From: Bacteroidales bacterium
GTDB lineage: Bacteria; Bacteroidota; Bacteroidia; Bacteroidales; JAGOPY01
DNA: 21,225 nucleotides
Assembly: GCA_030638325.1 (NCBI GenBank)
Contig: DAOWEV010000117.1
Coordinates: 1-21,225, forward strand
Reading direction: 5' to 3'
Below the pieces are notes generated by a model. That model was not told the origin of the DNA. It saw only the letters and a list, made by a program, of their open reading frames with translations, and searched no databases. A program made the position numbers and the translations under genes. Below are positions 8,381 to 15,650 of this stretch, one piece after another (the first letter of the stretch is position 1; each line of letters starts with the position of its first letter).

Positions 8381-9121
8381 TTATTTAATTGCAGTGTGGA
8401 TGGCGGCAGCTCCTCCGGCGAGCGGAATGTGACTTACTGATGAAAAACCTGCATCCAACAGCAGTTTTTTCAATTCTGCAGCTGTGTAAAAATGGGATAC
8501 GGAATAATAAAAGTACTGGTATGCTTCGCGGTTCCCGGATATCCAGCTGCCCATCCTCCTGACCACGTGTTTCATGTAAGCGTGAAAGAACTTCCTGTAA
8601 ATACCGGAGCCCGGCTGACTGCTTTCCACGATCACGAATTTTCCGCCGGGCTTTATCACCCTTAATATTTCTGATAGAAATTCAGGCGTATCGGGATTTT
8701 CAAATGTGAGGTTCCGGAAAGCAAAGGATATTCCTGCGGTATCAAAAAAAGCTGTTTCAAATGGCAGATCGGCAACGTCTCCAAAAACAAAATCTACTTG
8801 TTTATCAGGCCATAGTTTTTGTTTTTCACGTGCAACCTCAAGCATGGTATCACTGAAATCCACACCTGTGATCTGACAACCCCAGTCAGCCTTCCGGGCC
8901 ATTCGCAGGGCCAGGTCGCCGGTGCCGGTGCACAGGTCCAGGATCTTTGCGGGTTGTCCCTTCAGACATTCTTTAACAGCCCGCTTCCGCCAGTGCTCAT
9001 CCATCCTGAAAGTAAACAAACGGTTGATCAGGTCATATTTTGGAGGTACATCCGTAAAGATATCCTGCAACGGACGGTCCTGCTTTTGCTGCCGGTCTTG
9101 ATGTCTTTCTTTTGGTTCCAT
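8381..9121 (-). CDS. ubiE: Demethylmenaquinone methyltransferase (UbiE/MenG)
   Basis: SAM-dependent C-methyltransferase of 246 aa that turns demethylmenaquinone into menaquinone, the last step of quinone synthesis in anaerobic or microaerobic Bacteroidota. The N-terminal VPPKYDLINRLFTFRMDEHW is the UbiE family signature. The SAM pocket follows: DLCTGTGDLAL (62-72), GVDFSDTML (86-94), GDVADLPFE (114-122), and the family-specific ISFAFRNL (131-138). Full length for the family. No other men gene is nearby, so the gene is an outlier from the pathway cluster. An exact TAnnTTTG box sits 21 bases upstream. Ubiquinone is unlikely as product in this phylum. Confidence 0.95.
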   Translation of the reverse strand: MEPKERHQDRQQKQDRPLQDIFTDVPPKYDLINRLFTFRMDEHWRKRAVKECLKGQPAKILDLCTGTGDLALRMARKADWGCQITGVDFSDTMLEVAREKQKLWPDKQVDFVFGDVADLPFETAFFDTAGISFAFRNLTFENPDTPEFLSEILRVIKPGGKFVIVESSQPGSGIYRKFFHAYMKHVVRRMGSWISGNREAYQYFYYSVSHFYTAAELKKLLLDAGFSSVSHIPLAGGAAAIHTAIK

Positions 9122-9142
9122 TTAAAATTTGATTTCCGGTAC

Positions 9143-9150
9143 CAAAAGTA
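9143..9150 (-). promoter_or_regulatory. Candidate -7 element of menG/ubiE
   Basis: Minus-strand TACTTTTG, an exact TAnnTTTG match identical to the box before dcp, 21 bases from the start codon. A degenerate -33 (TTATGG) may lie about 20 bases further upstream. Confidence 0.5.
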
Positions 9151-9182
9151 AGTAAATAAAACAGGAAACCCATAACACCCTA

Positions 9183-9220
9183 TAGGACAAGTCAGAAGTC
9201 GGAAGTCCGAAGACTTGCCC
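9183..9220. repeat. Hairpin-forming AGTCNGA heptad array, copy 1
   Basis: Heptads AGTCAGA, AGTCGGA, AGTCCGA lie at 9190-9210. The centre is palindromic (TCGGA at 9199-9203 and TCCGA at 9206-9210). The flanks pair as well: CAAGTC at 9188-9193 with GACTTG at 9212-9217. A related array is at 11840-11906. Confidence 0.75.
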
Positions 9221-9314
9221 AAACAGAGCCAAAAAATTCAGAACCCCTAATATCATGTTTTATTATCAGTTAATTTAAGATGTTTGTTCGTAAGATGAAA
9301 TTGTCGCATGTTGA

Positions 9315-9349
9315 ATTATGAACTCCGAACATCGAACACCGAATGATGA
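9315..9349. repeat. 7-bp tandem array, CGA type
   Basis: ATTATGA, ACTCCGA, ACATCGA, ACACCGA, ATGATGA. Two of the units (ACATCGA, ACACCGA) occur in the same order inside the hybrid kinase gene at 19985-19998. Confidence 0.85.
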
Positions 9350-9562
9350 TTTTTTTTGCTGCTAATGCGCGAATTTTTCTCAAAATTAATTTTTAATTAG
9401 CGAATTCGCTGCTTTCTATTCTTATTTCCCGTTATAATATCATAGTTATTAATGCGGATATACACTTGGCACAAATACTCACTTATTTGAAGCTTTCAGG
9501 ATGTAAGTTAAGCTTATTGGCAAACTTTAATGTCAGAATTTGAAAGATGGTATTAAACGGGT

Positions 9563-9635
9563 AATTCTATAGTCCTTAGAGTTACTTTGTGATATCCTTT
9601 GTGACCTTTGTGGTAAAAAAAAGGCCTATAGAATT
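9563..9635. repeat. Inverted repeat flanking a 43-bp spacer
   Basis: AATTCTATAGTCCTT at 9563-9577 and AAGGCCTATAGAATT at 9621-9635 match in inverse orientation at 14 of 15 positions. The spacer holds a phrase with repeated TTTGTG units. It could be a tiny palindromic element; there is no coding capacity. Confidence 0.65.
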
Positions 9636-9670
9636 GAACAGCCATGGATTAGCTCATTGTTTTCTTGAAT

Positions 9671-9705
9671 TTCGATATTCATTATTCGATATTCATTATT
9701 CGATA
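9671..9705. repeat. 7-bp tandem array TTCGATA/TTCATTA
   Basis: Five perfectly alternating heptads: TTCGATA, TTCATTA, TTCGATA, TTCATTA, TTCGATA, followed by a T-run. It lies 45 bases from the stop codon of the decarboxylase. Confidence 0.9.
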
Positions 9706-9749
9706 TTTTTTCAACAGAATAAATTACGATAGGTCTGGACTTCTGAATT

Positions 9750-11174
9750 TTAACCCCCTCTGCCTTCAGCCTTGAGCATTAACAACTCCCACGCCTGTTC
9801 GACATGCTCTTCACGAACATTAGTTTGCCCGATGGACATGCGCAGCACATATTTTCCATTCAGCCGTGTATGGGTCAGGTATATTTTGCCCGAGGCGTTG
9901 ATCTTTTGCAACAAATTTTCGTTGAAGCTGTCGATGGCTTCTTCATTGTCTTCTCCGGGTGGGAGATAACGAAAACAAACCACGTTGAAATTAACCGGCG
10001 CCATCAACTCAAAATCCTCATGTACCATGATATTATGCGCCAATTTATTGGCCAGGTAGATATGATAAAGCAGCTTGTCGCGCAGTCCGGCAAGCCCGAA
10101 GCTGCGTATCACAAACCATAGCTTCAGCGCCCTGAACCGGCGCCCCAGTTGTATCCCCCAGTCACAATAATCATTGACTTGTCCCTGGTTTTTTGTTTTC
10201 AGGTATTCCGGCACTATCTGAAGCGTATTCAGCAAGGTATTCCGGTCTTTTACAAAATAGGCCGAACAGTCGAAATTGGTAAACAGCCATTTGTGCGGAT
10301 TGAAAACAAAGCTGTCCACCTCTTCGATACCCTCTATCATCCAGCGGTAATCCGGCAGGATCAGAGCCGAACCTGCGAAGGCAGCATCCACATGAAGCCA
10401 GATGTTATATTTCTTTGATATTTGAGTGATCTCTTTCAGCGGGTCGATGGCTGTAGAACCAGTGGTGCCAAGGGTAGCCACAATGCAAACCGGCTTTTTC
10501 CCGGCTTCAATGTCCTTCCGTATGGCTTTATGAAGGGCTTCCGGATCCATACGAAAATATGGATCAACCTTCACCTTCACCAGGTTTTGCCGGCCAATAC
10601 CTGCGATCTTAACGGCTTTTTCAATGGAAGAATGAGTCTCGGAAGAGCAATACACCCTCGGATCCTGAAGCTCTGAAAAACCTTTTTCATTCACGCGGAA
10701 CCCGGAAAGCTTCTCCCTTGCCGACAAGATTGCCACCAGGGTAGCCGTGGAGGCCGTATCCTGTAGCACACCCTGGAACCCATCCGGTAATCCCGTCATC
10801 TTCTGCAGCCAGTTCATGACCATTTCCTCCAGCTCTGCAGCAGCAGGGGAGGTCTCCCATTTCATGCACTGGGCCCCCAGGGTGGCTGTGAGCATCTCGG
10901 CCAGGAGGCTTGGAAAAGAAGAATTGGCCGGGAAATAAGCGAAGAAATTGGGGCTCTGCCAGTGTGTGATCCCCGGCATAATGATCTTTTCAAAGTCGTT
11001 GAAGATGTCGTTCATGTCTTCCCCATCCTCCGGCGGTTCTGAGGGCAACTGCCGGAATATCTCCCCGGGCTGTACCTGTGACTTGACAGGATACTGTTCA
11101 ATGTTCTCGAAATAGTCAGCCATCCAGTCGATAAACCGGTGGGCTTGTTTTTTGAATTCAGTGGAATCGGTCAT
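9750..11174 (-). CDS. PLP-dependent group II (aromatic-L-amino-acid) decarboxylase
   Basis: Cytosolic decarboxylase of 474 aa in the aromatic amino-acid/tyrosine/tryptophan decarboxylase family. The PLP lysine is Lys295 in NPHKWLFTNFDCSA, the ring-binding Asp263 is in HVDAAFAG, and His181 in SSETHSSIEKA would stack on the ring. Other family blocks are ITHWQSPNFFAYFPANSS, ETSPAAAELEEMVMNWL and DTASTATLVAILSAR. I start at 11174 (MTDSTEFK). The frame stays open for 32 more codons upstream, but these are translated 7-bp repeats (NPYLVTRNSYLVTRN), not conserved protein. TrmO lies 134 bases upstream on the same strand, so they may be co-transcribed. The substrate (Tyr, Phe, Trp or DOPA) cannot be told from motifs. 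Confidence 0.93.
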   Translation of the reverse strand: MTDSTEFKKQAHRFIDWMADYFENIEQYPVKSQVQPGEIFRQLPSEPPEDGEDMNDIFNDFEKIIMPGITHWQSPNFFAYFPANSSFPSLLAEMLTATLGAQCMKWETSPAAAELEEMVMNWLQKMTGLPDGFQGVLQDTASTATLVAILSAREKLSGFRVNEKGFSELQDPRVYCSSETHSSIEKAVKIAGIGRQNLVKVKVDPYFRMDPEALHKAIRKDIEAGKKPVCIVATLGTTGSTAIDPLKEITQISKKYNIWLHVDAAFAGSALILPDYRWMIEGIEEVDSFVFNPHKWLFTNFDCSAYFVKDRNTLLNTLQIVPEYLKTKNQGQVNDYCDWGIQLGRRFRALKLWFVIRSFGLAGLRDKLLYHIYLANKLAHNIMVHEDFELMAPVNFNVVCFRYLPPGEDNEEAIDSFNENLLQKINASGKIYLTHTRLNGKYVLRMSIGQTNVREEHVEQAWELLMLKAEGRGG

Positions 11175-11197
11175 AGAGATCAGGGTTTTATTGTTGC

Positions 11198-11282
11198 GGG
11201 TTACGAGATACGAGTTACGGGTTACGAGATACGGGTTACGGGTTGAAAAGCTGGAACCTGCAACTTGCAACCCGCAACTTTA
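11198..11282. repeat. Two 7-bp tandem arrays upstream of the decarboxylase
   Basis: Positions 11198-11246 hold seven heptads: GGGTTAC, GAGATAC, GAGTTAC, GGGTTAC, GAGATAC, GGGTTAC, GGGTTGA. Positions 11255-11282 hold AACCTGC, AACTTGC, AACCCGC, AACTTTA. Three heptads make 21 bases, so the array is readable in frame as a 7-residue peptide repeat on the minus strand, which extends the decarboxylase frame artificially. Confidence 0.92.
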
Positions 11283-11308
11283 AGTACTGATCAGTTACAG
11301 CTATTGAG

Positions 11309-11797
11309 CTATTTAGTGAACCGTTCATCCGAGCGCTGCAGCCTGATCTCATCACGATATTGCTCCAGCCAGCCGATAGTCACTTCCTCATAATGGTCGA
11401 ACTCGGGAATAAACGGTTTGATATCCAGTACTGGCGTCTCATCCAGGATGTCCATGTTACGGATGAAAAGACGGTTTTCATATATCCTTTCGAGGCGGAC
11501 AATGGACAACCCGATGGGGTTGGGCCTTGACGGTGCGCGGGTTGCAAACACCCCTCGTGTTTTGTCACCCAGGAATGGCTGAACTTCCAGCTTTTGTTCT
11601 TCGACTTTGTGAAGATGATATAACAGGATGATGTGAGAAAATCCTTCCAGGTCTTTTAAGCCATCCGCAAAGGGCGAAAAGACCTCCACGATACCAGTTC
11701 TGGCGTGCCGGCTGACTGGCTGTATAGGCATCCCGTCCGGCTTAAAAAAAGTCGAATGAACAATCCCGATGGGCTCATAACAGATGTTTACAGGCAT
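11309..11797 (-). CDS. trmO: tRNA (t6A37) N6-methyltransferase TrmO (TsaA/YaeB family)
   Basis: SAM-dependent enzyme of 162 aa that methylates threonylcarbamoyladenosine at position 37 of certain tRNAs. The hallmark is GVFATRAPSRPNPIGLS (residues about 86-102), with YEPIGIVHSTF near the N-terminus and SRHARTGIVEVF, LEGFSHIILLYHLH and LDIKPFIPEFD in the expected order. The length corresponds to the core TsaA fold; E. coli TrmO carries an extra C-terminal domain that is absent here, as in many bacterial members. It is the first gene of a minus-strand pair with the decarboxylase, but there is no functional link I can see. No exact TAnnTTTG box precedes it. Confidence 0.92.
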   Translation of the reverse strand: MPVNICYEPIGIVHSTFFKPDGMPIQPVSRHARTGIVEVFSPFADGLKDLEGFSHIILLYHLHKVEEQKLEVQPFLGDKTRGVFATRAPSRPNPIGLSIVRLERIYENRLFIRNMDILDETPVLDIKPFIPEFDHYEEVTIGWLEQYRDEIRLQRSDERFTK

Positions 11798-11839
11798 GTT
11801 TGACTTATGCTTTTTGGATTAGGTATTACCATTTATTAT

Positions 11840-11916
11840 AGTCCGAAGTCGGAAGTCCGGAGTCAGAAGTTATTGAATAGCTCCCGTCTTCGGTCTTCCG
11901 ACTTGCCCTTTAGGGC
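11840..11916. repeat. Hairpin-forming AGTCNGA heptad array, copy 2
   Basis: AGTCCGA, AGTCGGA, AGTCCGG, AGTCAGA at 11840-11867 face GTCTTCG, GTCTTCC, GACTTGC at 11886-11906 in inverse orientation, giving an imperfect stem-loop. GCCCTTTAGGGC (11905-11916) is a small perfect-stem palindrome at its edge. It shares units with 9190-9210. Confidence 0.75.
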
Positions 11917-11961
11917 ATTAAGATTTGATAAAGGTAAGCAAATTATGGAATACTCTTTTTC

Positions 11962-12010
11962 GTGAAGCGTGAGAGGTGAAGCGTGAGAAGTGAATAGTGA
12001 GATGTGAAGA
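11962..12010. repeat. 7-bp tandem array GTGANNN
   Basis: Seven heptads, all starting GTGA: GTGAAGC, GTGAGAG, GTGAAGC, GTGAGAA, GTGAATA, GTGAGAT, GTGAAGA. The first four positions are invariant and the last three vary, which is a regular constraint for non-coding DNA. Confidence 0.92.
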
Positions 12011-12070
12011 GATTAATTACTTGCTGGGTTAGTGGTATGCGCTGCGAGATAAGCTGAACGTGGAACCACC

Positions 12071-12105
12071 AATTTAAAATTTAAAATTCATAATTTAAAA
12101 TTAAT
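12071..12105. repeat. 7-bp tandem array AATTTAA
   Basis: AATTTAA, AATTTAA, AATTCAT, AATTTAA, AATTAAT, ending 27 bases before the transporter start codon and directly beside the weak -7-like sequence. Confidence 0.88.
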
Positions 12106-12106
12106 T

Positions 12107-12114
12107 TACTTTAG
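12107..12114 (+). promoter_or_regulatory. Weak -7-like element of the MFS gene
   Basis: TACTTTAG differs from TAnnTTTG at one position and lies 18 bases before the ATG. No -33 element is clear because the upstream DNA is the AATTTAA array. Confidence 0.3.
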
Positions 12115-12132
12115 CGGCTTTAATCTAAGCAC

Positions 12133-13503
12133 ATGGAAAAAATAAAGAGAGCCATAAACGATTCGGCGGCGGCCCGGTGGGGAATCTTGATTTTAGTGGG
12201 ATTTATTCTTTCGGTTAACTACTATTTCTACGATGCCTTTTCTACACTTAAGGATATGCTGACCAGGGAGTTTAACCTGACCAACACTGATTACGGATTG
12301 TTTGTCTCATTTTATTCCATCCCCAACACTTTCCTCTTAATGGCAGTCATTGGCGGCATTATCCTGGATAAACTGGGCATCCGCCGGACCGGCTTCACAT
12401 TTGTGTTCTTTATGGCATTTGGTGCTTTTCTGACGGCTTACGGGATGTCTGAAGCATACCGGAACGGAGGCATTGGGTATGCGTTCATGCAGTCATTCTT
12501 GCCGGATTATTCACCAGAATTGAAAATGATGTTATTGGGTCGTTTTTTCTTTGGCCTTGGGGCGGAAACAAGCATTGTGGTGATGAGCAAGATCCTGGTG
12601 AAGTGGTTCAAAGGCAAGGACCTGGCGCTGGCCTTCGGGCTTAAGGTAGGCTTTGCCCGCCTGGGTACCTTCGCGGCCCTGCAGGTATCTCCGGTACTGG
12701 CCAAAGGAGGAGAACAATTGAATACAGCCATCTGGTTTGCGGCCATCCTGGTGGCCATCGGATTGCTGGCTTTTATTGTTTATATGATGTTCGACATCAA
12801 GCTGGACAAGCAAACTGAGCAGACTTCAAAGGTCACGGACAATAAGAGATTCCAGGTAAAAGATGTACTGGATATCTTAACTAACAGGGCCTACCTTTTC
12901 ATAGCGCTCTTATGTGTGACATTTTACTCGGCAGTATTCCCGTTTATGGCCTATGCCCCCGATTTCTTTTTTCATAAATTCGGGATGAGCTATGAAAAGA
13001 GCGGACAAATTGCTTCCTTACTGCCTTTGGGGACGATGATATTCACACCCATATTTGGCTTTTTTATCGACAGGAAAGGGAAAGCTGCTACTGCTATGAT
13101 CTTCGGTTCACTGGCTTTGGTGATGATTCATTTGAGCTTTGCGTTCACAAATATTCCACCCTATGCCCCAATGGTGTTATTAGGTATTGCATTTTCACTG
13201 GTCCCTGCTGCCATGTGGCCGACCATGGTAAAGCTGGTTGACGAAAAAGAAATAGGCACCGCTTACGGCCTCATGTATTCAATTCAGAATCTCGGGCTCT
13301 GGGGTGTTCCGTTGCTGGCCGGTATCATATTGGATAAAACCAATCCCGGAAACCCGGATACACTGAATTATACTCCTGTCATCCTGATGTTCGTAGCATT
13401 GGGATTTGCCGGCTTGCTGTTTGCCCTTTTATTAAAACGGGAAGATAAGAGAGGCGGATATGGTGTTGAGCTGCCGTTGAATAAAAGACCCGGAAAGGCG
13501 TAG
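12133..13503 (+). CDS. Major facilitator transporter, MFSD1-like (possible dipeptide carrier)
   Basis: Inner-membrane carrier of 456 aa with about 12 hydrophobic helices and a cytoplasmic loop around 222-250. Helix 2-3 loop GGIILDKLGIRRTG is motif A of the superfamily. The blocks GRFFFGLGAETSIVVMSK then WFKGKDLALAFG and ARLG (137-178) resemble vertebrate MFSD1, as do SAVFPFMA...FFFHKFGMS (266-286) and IGTAYGLMYSIQNLGLWG (374-391). MFSD1 is a lysosomal dipeptide carrier, so dipeptide transport is a reasonable inference, not shown. The comparison is from memory. The start at 12133 gives a charged amphipathic N-terminus before helix 1 and is the only plausible one. Confidence 0.88.
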   Translation: MEKIKRAINDSAAARWGILILVGFILSVNYYFYDAFSTLKDMLTREFNLTNTDYGLFVSFYSIPNTFLLMAVIGGIILDKLGIRRTGFTFVFFMAFGAFLTAYGMSEAYRNGGIGYAFMQSFLPDYSPELKMMLLGRFFFGLGAETSIVVMSKILVKWFKGKDLALAFGLKVGFARLGTFAALQVSPVLAKGGEQLNTAIWFAAILVAIGLLAFIVYMMFDIKLDKQTEQTSKVTDNKRFQVKDVLDILTNRAYLFIALLCVTFYSAVFPFMAYAPDFFFHKFGMSYEKSGQIASLLPLGTMIFTPIFGFFIDRKGKAATAMIFGSLALVMIHLSFAFTNIPPYAPMVLLGIAFSLVPAAMWPTMVKLVDEKEIGTAYGLMYSIQNLGLWGVPLLAGIILDKTNPGNPDTLNYTPVILMFVALGFAGLLFALLLKREDKRGGYGVELPLNKRPGKA

Positions 13504-13521
13504 AGATTGCACGATGTAGAA

Positions 13522-13598
13522 GATTGCACGACGTATCGATTTAACGAAGTGTTGCCCACTTTCGAATATCGTTAAATCGTCCAATTGCTCAATCGTGC
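13522..13598 (+). repeat. 77-bp element, left copy
   Basis: The core AACGAAGTGTTGCCCA then CTTTCGAATATCG is flanked by octad-like GATTGCAC/CAATCGTGC arms. CGATTTAACGA (13537-13547) and TCGTTAAATCG (13569-13579) form an 11-bp perfect stem. A second copy, inverted and about 85% identical by eye, is at 16471-16547. Downstream, GTCATCCTGG (13600-13609) has an inverted counterpart near the right copy. Confidence 0.85.
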
Positions 13599-13651
13599 CG
13601 TCATCCTGGTGGAAAAGTGTCGTATGCTATATGAACAACCCCAAAATTTTG

Positions 13652-13671
13652 TAAAAAACAGCAGTTTTTTA
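13652..13671 (+). terminator. AT-rich hairpin after the MFS gene
   Basis: TAAAAAAC (13652-13659), loop AGCA, GTTTTTTA (13664-13671): a perfect 8-bp stem, weak in G/C. It could end transcription from the transporter 150 bases upstream; low certainty. Confidence 0.35.
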
Positions 13672-13733
13672 AAAAACAAAATGATTGAAATGAATTTTTC
13701 TTTTATTTATTAGACATTGATATGTATTTGTTT

Positions 13734-13741
13734 TATATTTG
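13734..13741 (+). promoter_or_regulatory. Candidate -7 element of the 261-aa gene
   Basis: TATATTTG is an exact TAnnTTTG match. It would leave a leader of about 175 bases before the start codon at 13923. ATTG at 13716-13719 is too close to be a standard -33 element. Confidence 0.35.
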
Positions 13742-13922
13742 AAAATTATTAATCACAGTTACTTTTTTTAGTATAATATACATGCAGGATTAAATAAAAG
13801 GGCTATCCACCCATAGTGACAGATCGATGGAAAACAACCTCACGAAACCATATAAAATAAAAGAATGAGGCGAGTTATACTGAAAATCGTAAGAGTAAGT
13901 ATTTAACCTAAAGTTTTAAGAA

Positions 13923-14708
13923 ATGAAAAAGCCAATACTATTAACAATAACATTATCAATATTTTTATGCACACAAATTTTTGCTCAGGATGCAAGATAT
14001 GTTTACGGGCCCGTTACCGGAGTAAACCTTGACGATATGTTTGCTATTGCCGAGAAAACATTTGAAAACAAAGGGGTTAAAACAGAAAAATTTAACTATT
14101 CGAGAGGGGTTATTATATCCTCATATTACAAATTTACTATTCTTTTTAGTGAATACAGAAGTAATATTGAGGTTAAAAATACCGAAAATGGCGCTTATGT
14201 TTCACTGATCAACTTACAGATGAAAGGATCCAATGGTATATTTCAGGATGTAGCAAGTGTACTTGGTAAGAAAACCGACAAGATGATAGCTGCCATTGGT
14301 AAAGAATTTGAAGGAATTTCTAATGATCCCGATGCTATTAAAGTAGCAAAAGTTAAGTTTTATAATGAGCCGCACACACATTATCTTTTCTTTAAAAAAG
14401 CTACCGAACTTGCAGCTGAACGCTGGTACGAAAACTTCATGAAAGATAAAACATTTGAATGGATGTTAGATTTTGCTGATATCAAGAAAAATGAGTCTTC
14501 TCAACATAAGGATTACAAATATATTGTTACGGCAAGGTATTATCGTGGTTCCAGCCTTATAGGTTCCGGAGGTTTATATGTTAAACTATATACCAATAGT
14601 GACGACAACACGATGACCGAGAAAGGTACAAAAATTAAAATTAAAGGCTTATGTGTTGGGTTTAAAGAATACATGGGTTATTATTATATTGACTTCATTC
14701 AAGAGTAA
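13923..14708 (+). CDS. Exported protein of unknown function, 261 aa
   Basis: I do not recognise a family. A signal peptide is clear: MKKPILLTITLSIFLCTQIFA, with cleavage before QDARYVYG, so the protein is periplasmic or secreted; there is no lipobox Cys. The mature part is rich in Lys, Tyr and aromatic residues with alternating polar-hydrophobic patterns (FTILFSEYRSNIEVKN, YIVTARYYRGSSLIGSG) typical of beta-rich exported proteins. A helical stretch lies at about 150-175. The gene is AT-rich compared with the transporter before it and lies inside the block enclosed by inverted 77-bp elements. There is no operon partner: 303 bases separate it from the next gene. Confidence 0.8.
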   Translation: MKKPILLTITLSIFLCTQIFAQDARYVYGPVTGVNLDDMFAIAEKTFENKGVKTEKFNYSRGVIISSYYKFTILFSEYRSNIEVKNTENGAYVSLINLQMKGSNGIFQDVASVLGKKTDKMIAAIGKEFEGISNDPDAIKVAKVKFYNEPHTHYLFFKKATELAAERWYENFMKDKTFEWMLDFADIKKNESSQHKDYKYIVTARYYRGSSLIGSGGLYVKLYTNSDDNTMTEKGTKIKIKGLCVGFKEYMGYYYIDFIQE

Positions 14709-15011
14709 CTGACAAACTCTTATCTTCAATACTGATTATTTGTTGCGTTTTTATTAACTCTCTAATCTCTTTGGGGTTGGTTCCCGGAGACTCTGCTCGA
14801 AATACATACTTTTGATATGTGAGACGGGAAACCTGTTTTAGCAAGCTCAAAATTTTGTCTTATATTTAACACGGATTAGTTCTAATCTCATAATATAAAC
14901 AATTGATTACGAAAAACATAAAAATTTATAATCTGTGAATCTGTGGCTAATTTGAATAACCACTATAATCCATATAATACCTACATTTATTAACCTTAAA
15001 AACTTACAATT
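14709..15011. other. 303-base intergenic region
   Basis: No gene is seen. There is an octad doublet, AATCTGTG twice (14930-14945), followed by GCTAA. CACGGATTAG (14871-14880) and a nearby CTAATCTC give a partly inverse phrase. CCCGGAG at 14782-14788 and GACGGG at 14823-14828 could bracket a weak stem around 14782-14828. No -7 consensus box stands out before the 134-aa gene. Confidence 0.5.
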
Positions 15012-15416
15012 ATGAAAAAGTTAAGTGTTATTTTGAGTCTTGTTATTGCAAGCTTTTTGTTTTTTACTACATCCTGTGGTACTTCATCATCATCATCGCC
15101 AGGTGAAATCAGTAAGAAAATGTTTAAAGATATCGAGAAAGGGGATGTTGATGCTTTTATTGCTCTTTTTGCAACCAAAGGCGAGGAAATTACTGATAAA
15201 GAAAAAGCTGAAGTAACTTATATGTTACAGATGATGCAAGAAGAAATAAAAAAGAAAGATGGGATCAAAACAATTGAAATTCTTAAAGAAGACATCAACG
15301 AAGCAGGTGATAGAGCAGAGGTAGAGTTTAAAATAACATATGGTGACAAAGATACGGATGTGTCAACTTATTATTTTGTTATGGAAGATGGTAATTGGAA
15401 ATTACCAAAGGAATAA
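15012..15416 (+). CDS. Small lipoprotein with DUF4878-like (NTF2-like) domain
   Basis: 134-aa predicted lipoprotein. The signal MKKLSVILSLVIASFLFFTTSC has Cys22 in a lipobox, followed by a poly-Ser linker encoded by a TCA trinucleotide run (15084-15098). The rest fits the DUF4878 pattern of cystatin/NTF2-like folds: a helical start (SKKMFKDIEKGDVDAFIALF), then strands (DRAEVEFKITYGDKD, STYYFVMEDGNWKL) ending in the typical Trp-Lys-Leu. Members are common in Bacteroidota; their function is unknown. There is no Asp after the lipid Cys (CGTSSS), so surface or periplasmic placement is undecided. It is AT-rich like its neighbours. Confidence 0.85.
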   Translation: MKKLSVILSLVIASFLFFTTSCGTSSSSSPGEISKKMFKDIEKGDVDAFIALFATKGEEITDKEKAEVTYMLQMMQEEIKKKDGIKTIEILKEDINEAGDRAEVEFKITYGDKDTDVSTYYFVMEDGNWKLPKE

Positions 15417-15650
15417 ACAAAGAAAAATTTCAAAAGCAGGGTATGATAAACAACTCTTTATATCTATGTTATGGGCAAGTTGAATAAACGATATGGTTGA
15501 CAGTCGTGAAAACCACCAAAGTTTGACTTTGACAGTTTTTAACAATTAAACATGACTAACATAAAATAACAGTGGAGACCAGAACCCACTATAAAAAGCG
15601 GGGCGAAACCGAAAAGCCATACGAGTAGGAAAATTTAAAAGGATAATAAA
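15417..15650. other. Non-coding leader before the 192-aa gene
   Basis: No gene. AGTGG (15571-15575) and CCACT (15586-15590) can pair. A purine-rich stretch with GCGGGGCGAAACCG and a CATACGAGTAGG box lies just before the AAAGGAT site. I see no known riboswitch. Confidence 0.4.

Larger units (their letters stand above)
9122..9749. other. 628-base gene-free repeat region
   Basis: I find no credible gene on either strand. Apart from the menG promoter box, most of the stretch is repeat-like. It holds a hairpin-forming array (9183-9220), a CGA-type heptad array (9315-9349), an AT-rich phrase at 9360-9412 with recurring CGAATT and TAATTTTTAATTAGCG blocks, an inverted pair at 9563-9577/9621-9635, and a TTCGATA array (9671-9705). 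The long A and T runs give no open frame. Confidence 0.75.
11798..12132. other. 335-base divergent intergenic region, mostly repeats
   Basis: The gap between divergent trmO and the transporter must hold both promoters. It contains an AGTCNGA array with its inverted partner (11840-11906), GCCCTTTAGGGC (11905-11916), seven GTGANNN heptads (11962-12010), GTGGT/ACCAC arms around 12032-12069, and AATTTAA heptads (12071-12105). A weak -7-like box follows at 12107-12114. No gene is visible. Confidence 0.75.
13504..13922. other. 419-base intergenic region with repeat, hairpin and possible leader
   Basis: From left to right: the inverted 77-bp element (13522-13598) with a further GATTGCAC copy before it, an AT-rich hairpin (13652-13671), a TATATTTG box (13734-13741) and about 180 bases before the next start codon. 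That leader has a CCTCA/TGAGG pair (13838-13842/13866-13870) and no riboswitch that I recognise. Confidence 0.6.

Noticed and set aside
12028..12070. Possible tRNA, from the GGTTAGTGGTA-like stretch and GTGGT/ACCAC arms
   Set aside because: No anticodon arm, no TTC loop and no seven-base acceptor stem can be formed.
13742..13922. Riboswitch in the long leader of the 261-aa gene
   Set aside because: Only a weak 5-bp pairing is visible and none of the conserved cores I know (c-di-GMP, TPP, cobalamin, SAM) is present.
15084..15098. Phase-variable trinucleotide run in the lipoprotein gene
   Set aside because: TCA repeats change length in frame within a flexible Ser linker, so they cannot switch the gene off.
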